Part shown: positions 43,933 to 53,398 of the stretch, piece after piece
Position numbering within the stretch: position 1 is the first letter of the stretch
Layout of the letters: every line of letters begins with the position of its first letter
DNA from: Mesostigma viride
Taxonomy: Eukaryota; Streptophyta; Mesostigmatophyceae; Mesostigmatales; Mesostigmataceae
DNA: 64,000 nucleotides
Reading direction: 5' to 3'
Assembly (NCBI GenBank): GCA_009746045.1
Contig: RPFO01000065.1
Location: 9,236,128-9,300,127 of the forward strand
Translations under genes and position numbers: made by a program
The notes under the pieces: generated by a model
The model's database searches: none
What the model was told of the DNA's origin: nothing
What the model saw: only the letters and a program-made list of their open reading frames with translations

Positions 43933-45205
43933 TGTCGCGTACTCGTGCCAAACTCCCTGCACTGACAGTAGCCCACGACCTCGTTGGCCCTCATGAGGTA
44001 TGGCTGCATGAGTGATCGATGGGCCAACATGCTAGCCTTACCTCACTAGTGCTGCCCACTTTTCTCCCCCCCCCCCAAAAAAAAAGACGAGAAGCCAGTG
44101 CCAACTGCACTTCTCAAAAAGGTGAGACCTGAGAGTGAGGTATGGCTAGGTTAGGCTTCACACTGTGTTCATTGTTGCAAATGAAATAACGTTTTTATTA
44201 CCAATACTCTACCTAACTTGGCAGCTCTGTTTCAGCAATGGCTGGGCTCGATGAAAGAAAGGAGGGCTGGCCACACTTGCCACGCACCACCATGACCAAG
44301 ACAGAGTTCAAGGATCCACACAGAGCTACATCCAACGCCCTGGTGGAAACACACACTTATCCCAATGAATGCCTTACACTTACGCAATATCTTGCGTCAG
44401 CCTTACCTCGTAGCCACGCTCAGTATCTGATCCTGACGACAACCGCTTTGTCGTCCATACTGCTTCAATTACACCAAAGCTACTCCGTGGCACTCGGCTT
44501 TGGTCAGCACCAAGACCTAAAAGTACACAAAATCCTAAGTCGTTGTCTGCAACGACTCCCTGTTCCGCATATGAAACATATCATCTAGCACTTTCTCTTT
44601 AGACGACAAAATCAACTAGACAACCTGGGTAGGCCAGAAATCCCAGACGACAAAATGCCCTTGTCGCAGATCACTCCAGTGTCGACTTGCCGACCCCTGA
44701 GCTTGCCAAACAACTATATCACCAACCAAGCATGTACGACAACTAGCTGGCCCTGACGAGAAAAGCTGCCTCGTCGCATTCACAAAAGCGGCTTGCCAGC
44801 CTGCCGAATATCAATGCCAATATTGCACGACATTATCTACCTGCAGCGGACAGTTCTCGAATCAATAACGCGCCAGCTTGCGTGCACGTGCATGTTCAGC
44901 CTGCACGATCCGCATAATTGCCAGGCTGGCAGCCTAGCTTGGTCCGTGTTGTAGTCCAGCAGCCAGTGCGTGCTGCTTGCCAGCGTTGGCACTGACCTCC
45001 TGGTGACGCATGTCAGTACCGCTGTCAACTCCCAGTGCTGCGCGTCGCGCTACGGCGCATGCGTTGCTCCCGTAAGGCCCAAATGCCAAAGGCGTAACAA
45101 CTCGCACACGCGCAATGCCTAGCTGCCTCGCCTCGTCCCCCGGGCCGGCCGCGTGGCGGCCCCGCGTAAAGCCAATACTCGTGCGAATCGGAACGGCGCG
45201 CGACA
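43933..45205 (-). repeat. terminal repeat segments B2 and A2 (fused) of the Gypsy-type element
   Basis: It starts TGTCGCGTACTCG and ends GGCGCGCGACA. It joins a B segment (43933-44083) and an A segment (44084-45205) across a C13A9 homopolymer junction. B is repeated at 45208-45346, and A at 53740-55544. Confidence 0.85.
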
Positions 45206-45214
45206 GCTGTCGCG
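45199..45214. other. 16-bp perfect palindrome at the A2/B1 junction
   Basis: CGCGACAGCTGTCGCG joins the CA end of A2, a GC dinucleotide and the TG start of B1. It equals the two outer ends of the element (CGCGACA and TGTCGCG) joined through GC, as in a circle junction. Confidence 0.85.
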
Positions 45215-45346
45215 TACTCGTGCCAAACTCCCTGCACTGACAGTAGCCCACGACCTCGTTGGCCCTCATGAGGTATGGCTGCATGGTGATCGATGGGCCA
45301 CATGCTAGCCTTACCCCACTAGTGCTGCCCACTTTTCTCCCCCCCC
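45208..45346 (-). repeat. terminal repeat segment B1 with polypurine tract
   Basis: This is a second copy of the B segment, with about three small differences from 43933-44083. The pol reading frame ends inside it (stop at 45319). In element sense a GGGGGGGGAGAAAAG polypurine tract (45332-45346) precedes TGGGCAGCAC. Confidence 0.8.
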
Positions 45347-48300
45347 TCGCTACCAAGTCCTTTGCTGGGTAGCGAGCAACAAAGTGGCAGTAGCTGCTTG
45401 AATCGCATGGTGGTGAACCCCGCAGCAATGCACACAGGGCAAAACCAGGAACCCTCAGGTACCTGAGACAGAGGGGGTTGAAGGCAGTGAAGATGCCAGC
45501 CGCAGTTGCAGTGATCACACAGCAACATGACCTCAGGCTGGTCGACCCGGTGACAAATTTGACACTGCGCATCGCGGATGCGCCTAGCGGTGTGCGGCTG
45601 GATGCTCCGTGCCAGGTGGGGCATGGAGCAAGGAGACAGGTTCGACACATTGTCAGTGGTCTTACTACCATCCGCACCTTCGAGGATGGCCACCCCCGAA
45701 GGCTTAATCTCCACAATGCGAAGGATGGTGGGCCCGGCCGTGACGTCCAGCGTGTGTTGGGGTTGAGTCCGCAGAAACACATACTGGCCGGGGTGGAACT
45801 GCAGCCGCCTGGCCATATACTTGCCACCCCGTCGCTGGGCGTACCGCAGTGTGTCGCGGTGCTGCGCGATCAACAGATTGTTCATCGCGATGGGCATCAC
45901 CTTCTTAAATGTGGCGGCGCGCGCCACAACCTCCCGCAGCCACTCATTGGCGTCATCCCATTGAATCGGCTGGGGGTGAGCTTCCTGCACCTCAGAGGGC
46001 AACAATGGTGCCCGACCAAAGAGCAGAAAATAGGGGGAGAACTGGGCGAGGGATTCTTGTGGGCTCATCCGGTAGCCCATGGCGATCCAGGGTAGTTCCC
46101 TATCCCAGGTGGCCACACGTGCTGCTTGCAACGCCCATTTGCGCAGCGCCTGTTTGACTGTCTGAACCAAACGCTCAGCCAGTCCATTGGCCTGAGGGTG
46201 CTCCCGCGACGTGTGCCGATGATCGATGGAGCAGGAATCCAATAGCTCTTGGAATTCCCCACGAAATTCCCCGCCTTGGTCTGAAACCACCTCCGCCGGT
46301 GCCCCATACCGAGCAATAACATCCAGGAAGTAGGTGGCTGTGGTGGCGGCGTGCTTGTCGGGTAGGGGAATCAGTTCCAGCCACTTGCTGAACGATTCCA
46401 CACACACCATGACGTAACGGTTGCCGGAAGTGCTGAGCTCAAAGGGCCCACACAAGTCGACGTGCCACCGGTAGAACAAGCCCCGGATGGGCAAGCTCAT
46501 GAGCTCCTTGTCATGATGGTCCAGGTTGAAACGCGCTTTCGCGCGAGCACACTCAGCACAACTGGCTACCTGCCGTGCGATGGCATGCTTCATGCCCGCC
46601 CACCAATAGACCCCACGCACCATGGCACCTGTGCGGTTTGCACCCATGTGCCCGAACCGCTCATGGTAATGTGCAACGAGGGCAGCACGCTTGTCAGGGG
46701 GCGGCACGACCAGCTTGCGGCGCCCCACAAGCTTGTAGACCTGGTTGCCCTCCCAGGTATAATTCACAGCCCGGCGCTCCACGCGCTCTTGCTCGGCTTG
46801 CCTCTGCGTCGGTGTCCAGTCAGCAGGGGCTGGAGAGGCAGGCAAACCCTGCACCCGCTCGAGAACCCTCCCATCCAGCCACACGTCCCCAGCGCAGCAC
46901 TCCACCGCAATGGCGTGACTGGCGGCAGCATGCAGCACCACACAGCCCATGCTCGCCGGATCCACCGGCTGCGCAAGCGTGTCTTCAGCCAAAGGAAGAA
47001 ATATCACGCCCTGGGATGGCGTGAAAGCCGCTGGCCGTACGGGATTGGCGTAGCACGCAAACTCCGCCACGGCATCACTGCAGGAAAGCCATCGCGACTC
47101 GGAATCGCATGGCCCGGCTGCGTTGACAAAGACGACTGAGCCCTGTGGTCCCTCCGCGCCCTGCGCTCGCGCCCCCGTCCGGTCCTCTGACGTTGCCAAA
47201 GCATAGCGTGATAAGACATCGGCATTGGAATGGTCCACCCCAGCGCGGTGTACAATGGTCATGTTATATTCTTGAATAATCATGGCCCAGCGCGCCAGCT
47301 TGCCAGTCAGATTGGCACTTGTCATCAACCACTGCAGTGGCTGATGGTCGGTGACCAGCGTGAACTGACGCCCGAACAAGTATGGCCGAAAATGTTTGAT
47401 GGCCCACACCACGGCCAGAGCCTCGCCCTCATACGATGAGTACTTGGCCTCAGCCGTGTTGTTGCTCCTGCTGGCATACGCCACCACATGTTCCTTGCCA
47501 TGCACGTCCTTCTGTGCCAACACAGCACCAAGTCCAACCCTGGACCAATCCGTGTATAGCACAAATGGCTGGGCATAGTCGGGCTGACGGAGTATCGGCG
47601 CTGAGGTGAGCTCTGCCTTGATGGTCTCAATGGCGCGTTGCTGCGCCGGACCCCATGCCCAGACTGCACCTTTCTTCAACAGCTCCGTCAGTGGCTTAAC
47701 CTTGGTGCTGAAGTTGGGGATATAACCTCGGTAATACCCCGCCAGCCCCAGGTAAGCCCGCACACCCGCCACATCCGTGGGCGTTGCCGCGTTGACGATC
47801 GCTTCCACCTTGGCCGCTTGTGGAGTTCTGCCGCCAGGAATGATCTGGTGTCCGAGGAAGTCGAGGCTCCGCTGCGCAAACCGACACTTCTCGGGATGCA
47901 GCTTTAGGTTGGCTCGCGCCAGTGCCATGCGCACCTGCTCAAGGTGCTGGAGGTGTTGCTCAAATGTCTCACTGAAGATGATCACATCATCAATGTAACA
48001 CGCAGCGAATGGCATGCCATTCAACACTTGATCCATGGCACGCTGAAAGATGGCACTCGCATTCCTATGCCCGAAAGGCATCCTGACCCACTCATAGAGT
48101 CGGTGGCCCCCCCAGAACGCGAGCTTGCGTTGGTCACCCTCCGCCACTTGGATTTGGTGAAACCCACTGCGGAGGTCTAGGGATGAGATGAACTGCACGC
48201 GTGGCGATATCCGGTCAAGCACATCGTCCACTCGCGGCATGGGGTACCTGTCCATCGGGGTGTGTGCGTTGAGTTGCCGCAGGTCCGTCGCCATGCGCAT

Positions 48301-48897
48301 CCCAGTCCATTCACCTGTCACCGCATCCTTCTTGGGCGCCACGACGGTCGCGGCCGCATAGTTGGATGTGGATGACCGAATGATGCCAGCAGCCTCCAGC
48401 TCCTCGCATTGTTGCTGCACAAACTCCAGCTCAGCTTGACTCAGCCGGTGTTGTCGGCGAAACAGTGGCTGATCGGTGTCCAGCGGGACCCGCATCTGCC
48501 CACCATTGTAGCATCCCAGCTCTTGACTGCTGAATGCAAACGCGTTGCGCGCACCTTCCAGCCACTTGAGCAGCCTCGCACGTTGCTCAGCTGTGAGGTG
48601 CTCACAGACGCTCCATTGATGGTTTGCTGCCGGGTCGCTTGCGCTCGAGACATTGTGCACAGCCACCGTGGGACCGCGCACGGCCGCCGACTGAAACAGC
48701 ATGTATGCCGCCGCTCCCGGCGTAATGCCTCGCTCTCCCACCTGCCGTTGTGCCTTCGCCACGAGGAACTGAAAGGCCGGAGCCGCCGAGAACACACAGC
48801 TGGTGAGGAGCGCAGTCATGAGGATGACTGACCATACCTGGCGCCAGGTGTAGGACCACCCTTGGCCCCTGCCGCCTGCACGCTCCGCCTTAGGCAC
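45319..48897 (-). CDS. pol: retrotransposon Pol: RT, RNase H, integrase, C-terminal PHD finger
   Basis: A 1192-residue ORF. Reverse transcriptase covers about residues 145-345 (MDRYPMPRVDDVL, SSLDLRSGFHQIQV, catalytic YIDD near 300). RNase H follows (FVLYTDWSRVGLGAVLAQ, YEGEALAVVWAIKHF, TDHQPLQW). Then come an H2C2 zinc domain (HYHERFGHMG...CAECARAK) and a DDE integrase (HVDLCGPF near 815, SDQGGEF near 873, HPQANGLAERL near 905). At residues about 1112-1162 there is a PHD finger in the usual C4HC3 pattern (CQICH, LLCDHC, WHLHCL, WFCPVC). PHD fingers usually read histone H3 tails, so this may guide integration, much as chromodomains do in chromoviruses; that is inference. Protease lies in the upstream Gag frame. 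The N-terminus overlaps the methyltransferase frame by 82 bases in a different frame, so a frameshift or separate start is needed. No internal stop is present, so this copy may be functional. Confidence 0.93.
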   Translation of the reverse strand: MPKAERAGGRGQGWSYTWRQVWSVILMTALLTSCVFSAAPAFQFLVAKAQRQVGERGITPGAAAYMLFQSAAVRGPTVAVHNVSSASDPAANHQWSVCEHLTAEQRARLLKWLEGARNAFAFSSQELGCYNGGQMRVPLDTDQPLFRRQHRLSQAELEFVQQQCEELEAAGIIRSSTSNYAAATVVAPKKDAVTGEWTGMRMATDLRQLNAHTPMDRYPMPRVDDVLDRISPRVQFISSLDLRSGFHQIQVAEGDQRKLAFWGGHRLYEWVRMPFGHRNASAIFQRAMDQVLNGMPFAACYIDDVIIFSETFEQHLQHLEQVRMALARANLKLHPEKCRFAQRSLDFLGHQIIPGGRTPQAAKVEAIVNAATPTDVAGVRAYLGLAGYYRGYIPNFSTKVKPLTELLKKGAVWAWGPAQQRAIETIKAELTSAPILRQPDYAQPFVLYTDWSRVGLGAVLAQKDVHGKEHVVAYASRSNNTAEAKYSSYEGEALAVVWAIKHFRPYLFGRQFTLVTDHQPLQWLMTSANLTGKLARWAMIIQEYNMTIVHRAGVDHSNADVLSRYALATSEDRTGARAQGAEGPQGSVVFVNAAGPCDSESRWLSCSDAVAEFACYANPVRPAAFTPSQGVIFLPLAEDTLAQPVDPASMGCVVLHAAASHAIAVECCAGDVWLDGRVLERVQGLPASPAPADWTPTQRQAEQERVERRAVNYTWEGNQVYKLVGRRKLVVPPPDKRAALVAHYHERFGHMGANRTGAMVRGVYWWAGMKHAIARQVASCAECARAKARFNLDHHDKELMSLPIRGLFYRWHVDLCGPFELSTSGNRYVMVCVESFSKWLELIPLPDKHAATTATYFLDVIARYGAPAEVVSDQGGEFRGEFQELLDSCSIDHRHTSREHPQANGLAERLVQTVKQALRKWALQAARVATWDRELPWIAMGYRMSPQESLAQFSPYFLLFGRAPLLPSEVQEAHPQPIQWDDANEWLREVVARAATFKKVMPIAMNNLLIAQHRDTLRYAQRRGGKYMARRLQFHPGQYVFLRTQPQHTLDVTAGPTILRIVEIKPSGVAILEGADGSKTTDNVSNLSPCSMPHLARSIQPHTARRIRDAQCQICHRVDQPEVMLLCDHCNCGWHLHCLQPPLSQVPEGSWFCPVCIAAGFTTMRFKQLLPLCCSLPSKGLGSEGGEKSGQH

Positions 48898-50261
48898 ACC
48901 AGCCGGCGCAGCACCGGTGGGTGGAGAAGTTCACTCTGCGCCTGTGCAGTCGCAGCATGGACGGGAAGTGCAACCCGCTGCACCCTCCGCACACCTTGCG
49001 CTGCTAGCAAGGTGTACCCCACCTGCCAGGCTGACATGGCCTGGCCAATGAGCGACCATCGCTCCACCTCCAGGAGCCCTGGGGCGGCGGATGCACCTTC
49101 GGCAAAGCCCATGCTTAGTTCACGAAACCCCGCGGGTGGCTGAACCAAGAGACCTGTGGCACGCTCCCACACAAGCCCCTTGCCCCGGTCACGATAAGCC
49201 TGGGACCCTTGGTAACTGACAAGGGTGGGCAGTGCTCGCATGGGGGCGCCTGCCTTGTTGACGGGCGCGTAGGGTGCCTGATCATCGTGCTCCACATACT
49301 GCGCCGTGAGTTGACTGGGCAACACGACATCGACCGGTGGCAGCTCAATGTGGCTAGCGACATGCTGCATCACCGCCTGCGTAGAACCTTGGCCAGCGAT
49401 GTTGGTCCAGAACGCGCGCAGCCGATGGGTATTCCCTCCCAGCCCGGCATTGTCCGACACCACGGGTTCCCCCAAAATACCCACAATGGTGCCCCAATCC
49501 TCCCGAACAGTGGGGCTGGGACTGTCCACCGCCACTACGTTTTCAAATAAGTAGGCGGGTGGCACCTGCTGCAGCTGCTGGAGCTCGCCCACAATGCGCA
49601 GCATGTCCCAAAATAGGCCGCTCCTGCTGTCGGCAAGGCCCCGGCCATGCCCAGCCTGGCTCATGCCTTGGCACTCCCAGCCAGCAATGACCAACCCTAC
49701 CTCGCCATGTTGTGAGATGAGGCGGCGCAGCTGCTGCTGCCCAAGGAAGCGCACGTCATGAGTGCCCTCGCCGAAGACATCAGCCCAGGCGGATGGAGGA
49801 AATTGTGCTGGGTATGCTTGCGACAAGATAGCGCAGTGGTGCAAATATGCCGCCCTGGCTGTGAGCGATGCCTCCACCGCAATGAGCTTGCTGCATACCC
49901 CCCCGCTGCTCAGGAAACCGGCTATGCCGCCACCCATACCTGCGAACAGCTCCAGCACGACGGTGGCACGCCCGAAGTCCGGGATGCGTTCCAGCACCTC
50001 TGCGCTAAAGCCGGGGTACTGCGTGATGGCACCCGGCTGGCGCCGCTTCCCCCCAGCACCCTTGGGCAGTGCCTGACATGCCGCCATCACCCGTGCGCGC
50101 ACATCGCGCAGGCGTGGCAGGGGCGCAACCTGGGCAAGCCAACTTTGCCTCTGCGCATCCCGCGCTGGCAACGCCGCAGGCAGCACACACCGGTGCCTAT
50201 CGCGCGCGCGCTTGTCGCTAGCCGCTTGCGCCATGTGCACCGCTTGCGCGTCCGGCCACAC
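48816..50261 (-). CDS. retrotransposon-encoded cytosine-C5 DNA methyltransferase
   Basis: A 481-residue ORF between Gag-protease and RT. C5-methyltransferase motifs are in canonical order. Motif I is VVLELFAGMGGGIAGF (residues 101-116, AdoMet binding), with the acidic motif II residue in LIAVEAS. Motif IV is GWECQGMSQAGHGRGL with the catalytic Cys near 193, in the order Glu-Cys-Gln instead of the usual Pro-Cys. Motif VI is YLFENV (near 237), motif VIII is HRLRAFWTNI (near 285), and a motif X-like ERWSLIGQAMSAWQVGYTL lies near 430. Such enzymes methylate cytosine at C5. The element could mark its own or neighbouring DNA, which is inference. The FWTNI pattern leans toward the DNMT3/DRM-like side, but only weakly. 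The frame overlaps gag (175 bases) and pol (82 bases). A run of nine or ten G in sense, just before its start (50262-50271), may shift ribosomes from gag into it, or may be an indel. Confidence 0.92.
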   Translation of the reverse strand: MWPDAQAVHMAQAASDKRARDRHRCVLPAALPARDAQRQSWLAQVAPLPRLRDVRARVMAACQALPKGAGGKRRQPGAITQYPGFSAEVLERIPDFGRATVVLELFAGMGGGIAGFLSSGGVCSKLIAVEASLTARAAYLHHCAILSQAYPAQFPPSAWADVFGEGTHDVRFLGQQQLRRLISQHGEVGLVIAGWECQGMSQAGHGRGLADSRSGLFWDMLRIVGELQQLQQVPPAYLFENVVAVDSPSPTVREDWGTIVGILGEPVVSDNAGLGGNTHRLRAFWTNIAGQGSTQAVMQHVASHIELPPVDVVLPSQLTAQYVEHDDQAPYAPVNKAGAPMRALPTLVSYQGSQAYRDRGKGLVWERATGLLVQPPAGFRELSMGFAEGASAAPGLLEVERWSLIGQAMSAWQVGYTLLAAQGVRRVQRVALPVHAATAQAQSELLHPPVLRRLVCLRRSVQAAGAKGGPTPGARYGQSSS

Positions 50262-53200
50262 GCCCCCCCCCAGTTCTCAGCCGCATCCCCTGGCTCCACC
50301 TCTATGCTGGCGGGCGACACCACTGCAGCCACACACGCGTCTAGCGACACCACCCCCTGCGGGTTAGGCTCCGGGTCGCTGCTGCACTGAATGGGAAGAA
50401 GCGCCTTTTGCTTCCCCTCCCCCTGCCAATCACGGCGGTAGGTCGCAACCTCCAGCCAAGGGTCAATTATGAGCCCGAGGCGATACATGACGTCCATCCC
50501 GATAAGGGCTGCATACCCACACCTGTCGACCACCAAGGCCGGCACAGCCACGCAGGCCATCCGCTTTGGGTCCGTGGGGTTGAGGATGACGTTGATCAGC
50601 ATGGAAGTCATTGCATCGGGTCGCGCCGCTGGCCCTTTCCATCCCTCCACGAGAACGGTGCTGTCTATGAGCCCGCCGTTCTCACGGGTCGCACCACACA
50701 TCTTGGCCAGCTCCATGGTGATCACGAGCGGCCCGGCTCCGCCATCCAGCTTGGTGACGGACTTTGCGCTGGGGCACACCATAGGGCCCCAACAAGTGCC
50801 GTCCTCGCTGATTGCCTGGAAAGCGATAGCCGGGGACCCATCAGGGTGCTTTGCCACCGTGACTGTCCTCGGCACCCGTGACATCCGCTCCTCGCGGGTT
50901 GCTTCCCGGGGCATGGTTGGTGCTGGGACGTCTGCCGGGGTTGCCGGCATAACTGGCATGGTGACCCGCCGCGCAGTTTCCGCCACCGGCAATGTGCGTG
51001 CGTCTAGGCTGTCGGCGCACCGCTGCAGTGCCGCAGCTGCTTGGTGCACCAACGTGATGCCCCGCTGCCCGCAGCCATCAATCACTTGCCTGGCAGAAAA
51101 CAAGGGAGCATCAATCACTCCATCCACTGGCAAGAATGGTGGCAGCTTGCGCCGCTGCTCGGCGTCGGCGGGGTTCGGGTGCTCCAGCAGCGATGACTCA
51201 CCGCCGGTTGAACCTGCCGGGAACGATGCAGGAAGCTGGGGTGGCCCCCCCTCACCATTTCCCGTGGTTGGTAGGAACGACGGCAATGCCCGTGCCTGCT
51301 TGCCTCGGGTAGCTGCCTGGACCTCGACGGCATGGATAGGAGCCCAGAACAAGTCGGGTTGCTCCACCAGCGTATACGCGTCATACGCTTCCATCCCCGC
51401 CGCCTGCCCACTCGGTTGGCTGGGTGACGCCGGCGCTGCCGATACCTCAGCTGCCTGCTCTGTTGGCGTGCTGTCGGCCGCCACCATGGCCGCTGCATGT
51501 GCTTGCACGGTCTTGGTGACCACTGGGTACTTGCACCCTGCCGGAGCATGGGCGGGCGTTCCAGCCGCGTGCTCCTTCTTGCACTGGGCTGGGCAGGCCC
51601 GCTTCACGTGATCTGGCTTCCCGCAGATCCAACATGCCTTGTGCGGGTCAGCCGTCGCCTGGCCGGTGCTGCTGGAGGCCGTGTTGTCGCCCCCCGCGCT
51701 GGCTGGCTTGTCCGCCTGCGACCCAAACTGCCGGCTGCTTGGTCCACCCCTTCCACCGCTGGACCCTCCACCGCCTGATTGCGCGCCACCCACCCTGTTA
51801 CCCTTGTGCGCTTGGGCGACTTCTTGGCGTACCAGCTCCACTAGGTCCGGGAGACCCCGTGCCTGTCGCCGGTTGAATGCATGCACTTCCGTGCACAGCT
51901 GGGCCAGGTCCCAGTGACAACCAAATCTAGGTTGTGGGATCATGGCAGCTTTTGGACCCAACGCCTTGAGCCACTTCTCACACGCCTCCGCCTCCGTCCA
52001 TGCCGGGACCTCATCCCGCAAGACCTCCAGGCGGTCCATCGTGGCGTCAGGCGACTCCTTGTCCCCCACCTTGAAATCATGCCACTCCGCCTCCGCCTTG
52101 GTGGAGGAGTGGGCGTACTTGGCGCGCAGCAGTTCCCACAGCTCCTCGGCAGGGTCGACGTCAAATACCACGTGTTGGTAGTCCGGCAAGCCTTGTTGGT
52201 CGCGCCTGTACCACACATCGGATCTTCCCGTCTTCAGCGCCACCTCATGGTAGCCTGTGACCCACCGCTGCACCAGCTTTTGCGTGTTGCCCGAGAAAAA
52301 CATTGGGATGTTGTCCATCTCAAAGGACTTCGGCAGCTGGTTATGCGTGACGATATACTGCTGGTGCAGCCAAGTCTTATATTTCCAATAGGCTTGGTTG
52401 ATGTCAACAAGCCCACCGTCAGCAGTATACCTGTCCTTGAGCTCCACCTGCGCTTGCACCGGCATTCCCACCTTGGATCCCTCAATCGGCGACCCATTGT
52501 AGCCCACCGGCATGCTTGGCGTCCTTGGTAGAGTAGCCACAAACCTCGGCTCCAGCCCATAGCCTCGTTCCACCGTGTATGGACTGCCTCGCTGCAATCC
52601 CGGAATGATGCCTGGCCGCACCCACGGTGTTTGTAGCCGTGGCGTCGCTGGGTTTGTTGGTGCCGGCGCATGCGGCACGCCAAAAGAAAACCCAGTTTGT
52701 GCACTAGGCATCCCAGGCACATGCTGCCGCGACGCCTGCATCTGTGGCGCTTGCGCCTGTGGCTGCACGGATGGTGCCTGCGACATTAAAGGCACCTGCG
52801 ACTGCAACACCTGCGCTTGGGGCTGCCAAACTTGCGCCTGCGGCTGCAACACTTGCGGCTGTGGTAGGTGCGGCGCTGGTGTCAGCGTTGCTTGCGCGGT
52901 CCACGTCGCGTGCAGACTTGCAATCTGCGCCGCCAACTGCGCCGTCTGCTGCTGCTGCAACTGCATAGCCTGCTGTTGCTGCTGCATCTGTTGTTGGGAT
53001 TGTGCTACATGTTGCAAAATCTGCTGCAACACATCCGCACCCACCCCCTGGCTGGCACTTGGCCCCGGCGCTAGCCCGGTGCCTGCCAACCCGCTGAGCC
53101 GTATCTGCGATGATGGTGTGATGGGAAGTACTGTTCCATCTTGAGGACCTGCCGCGCTGCCACCCAGCCCTCCGTTGACGACCGATGTGTCACCACCACC

Positions 53201-53398
53201 ACCACAACGCCACCACTCCGATCGGCGACCCCCCCCCATTGCCCATCCCGGAACCCGAGGCTGCTGGTGGGACGAGTGGCCCATTGCCGTTGTCGCCAGT
53301 TGGCAAGGATGCCTGCGTGCCTGCAGCATCACCCTGCCGCGGTGCGCCATCCACCACCGTGCCTTGGTTGGGGTTGGCGCCCCCTTGATGTTGACCAT
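50087..53398 (-). CDS. gag: retrotransposon Gag with CCHC knuckle and aspartic protease
   Basis: A 1103-residue ORF. After a Gln-rich region (about 130-230) comes a capsid-type gag domain (ELWELLRAKYAHSSTKAEAE, DRLEVLRDEVPAW, near 410-500). A CCHC knuckle (CWICGKPDHVKRAC) lies near 590-605. A retropepsin-like domain has LDGGAG in place of the usual D-S/T-G-A near 880, and ALIGMDVMYRLGLIIDP near 965. Gag packages element RNA and the protease matures the polyproteins. The first 65 residues of this frame (Trp/Arg-rich) look unnatural. The overlapping frame at 53456-53190 gives a more Gag-like start (MADQDGQHQGG from 53408), so a one-base shift at a GGT repeat near 53190-53215 is suspected. The last 58 residues overlap the methyltransferase frame and are probably not native. 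Confidence 0.85.
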   Translation of the reverse strand: MVNIKGAPTPTKARWWMAHRGRVMLQARRHPCQLATTAMGHSSHQQPRVPGWAMGGGRRSEWWRCGGGGDTSVVNGGLGGSAAGPQDGTVLPITPSSQIRLSGLAGTGLAPGPSASQGVGADVLQQILQHVAQSQQQMQQQQQAMQLQQQQTAQLAAQIASLHATWTAQATLTPAPHLPQPQVLQPQAQVWQPQAQVLQSQVPLMSQAPSVQPQAQAPQMQASRQHVPGMPSAQTGFSFGVPHAPAPTNPATPRLQTPWVRPGIIPGLQRGSPYTVERGYGLEPRFVATLPRTPSMPVGYNGSPIEGSKVGMPVQAQVELKDRYTADGGLVDINQAYWKYKTWLHQQYIVTHNQLPKSFEMDNIPMFFSGNTQKLVQRWVTGYHEVALKTGRSDVWYRRDQQGLPDYQHVVFDVDPAEELWELLRAKYAHSSTKAEAEWHDFKVGDKESPDATMDRLEVLRDEVPAWTEAEACEKWLKALGPKAAMIPQPRFGCHWDLAQLCTEVHAFNRRQARGLPDLVELVRQEVAQAHKGNRVGGAQSGGGGSSGGRGGPSSRQFGSQADKPASAGGDNTASSSTGQATADPHKACWICGKPDHVKRACPAQCKKEHAAGTPAHAPAGCKYPVVTKTVQAHAAAMVAADSTPTEQAAEVSAAPASPSQPSGQAAGMEAYDAYTLVEQPDLFWAPIHAVEVQAATRGKQARALPSFLPTTGNGEGGPPQLPASFPAGSTGGESSLLEHPNPADAEQRRKLPPFLPVDGVIDAPLFSARQVIDGCGQRGITLVHQAAAALQRCADSLDARTLPVAETARRVTMPVMPATPADVPAPTMPREATREERMSRVPRTVTVAKHPDGSPAIAFQAISEDGTCWGPMVCPSAKSVTKLDGGAGPLVITMELAKMCGATRENGGLIDSTVLVEGWKGPAARPDAMTSMLINVILNPTDPKRMACVAVPALVVDRCGYAALIGMDVMYRLGLIIDPWLEVATYRRDWQGEGKQKALLPIQCSSDPEPNPQGVVSLDACVAAVVSPASIEVEPGDAAENWGGACGRTRKRCTWRKRLATSARAIGTGVCCLRRCQRGMRRGKVGLPRLRPCHACAMCAHG

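Noticed and set aside
42742-44015. Intact LINE reverse transcriptase gene
   Set aside because: The conserved RT blocks fall in three different frames, the 5' half is missing and the 3' part is cut off by the Gypsy-type element.
43933-45205. Ordinary LTR of 1.27 kb (starts TG, ends CA)
   Set aside because: The matching copy at the other end lacks its first 150 bp, and that segment instead lies next to pol, so a simple two-LTR model does not fit.
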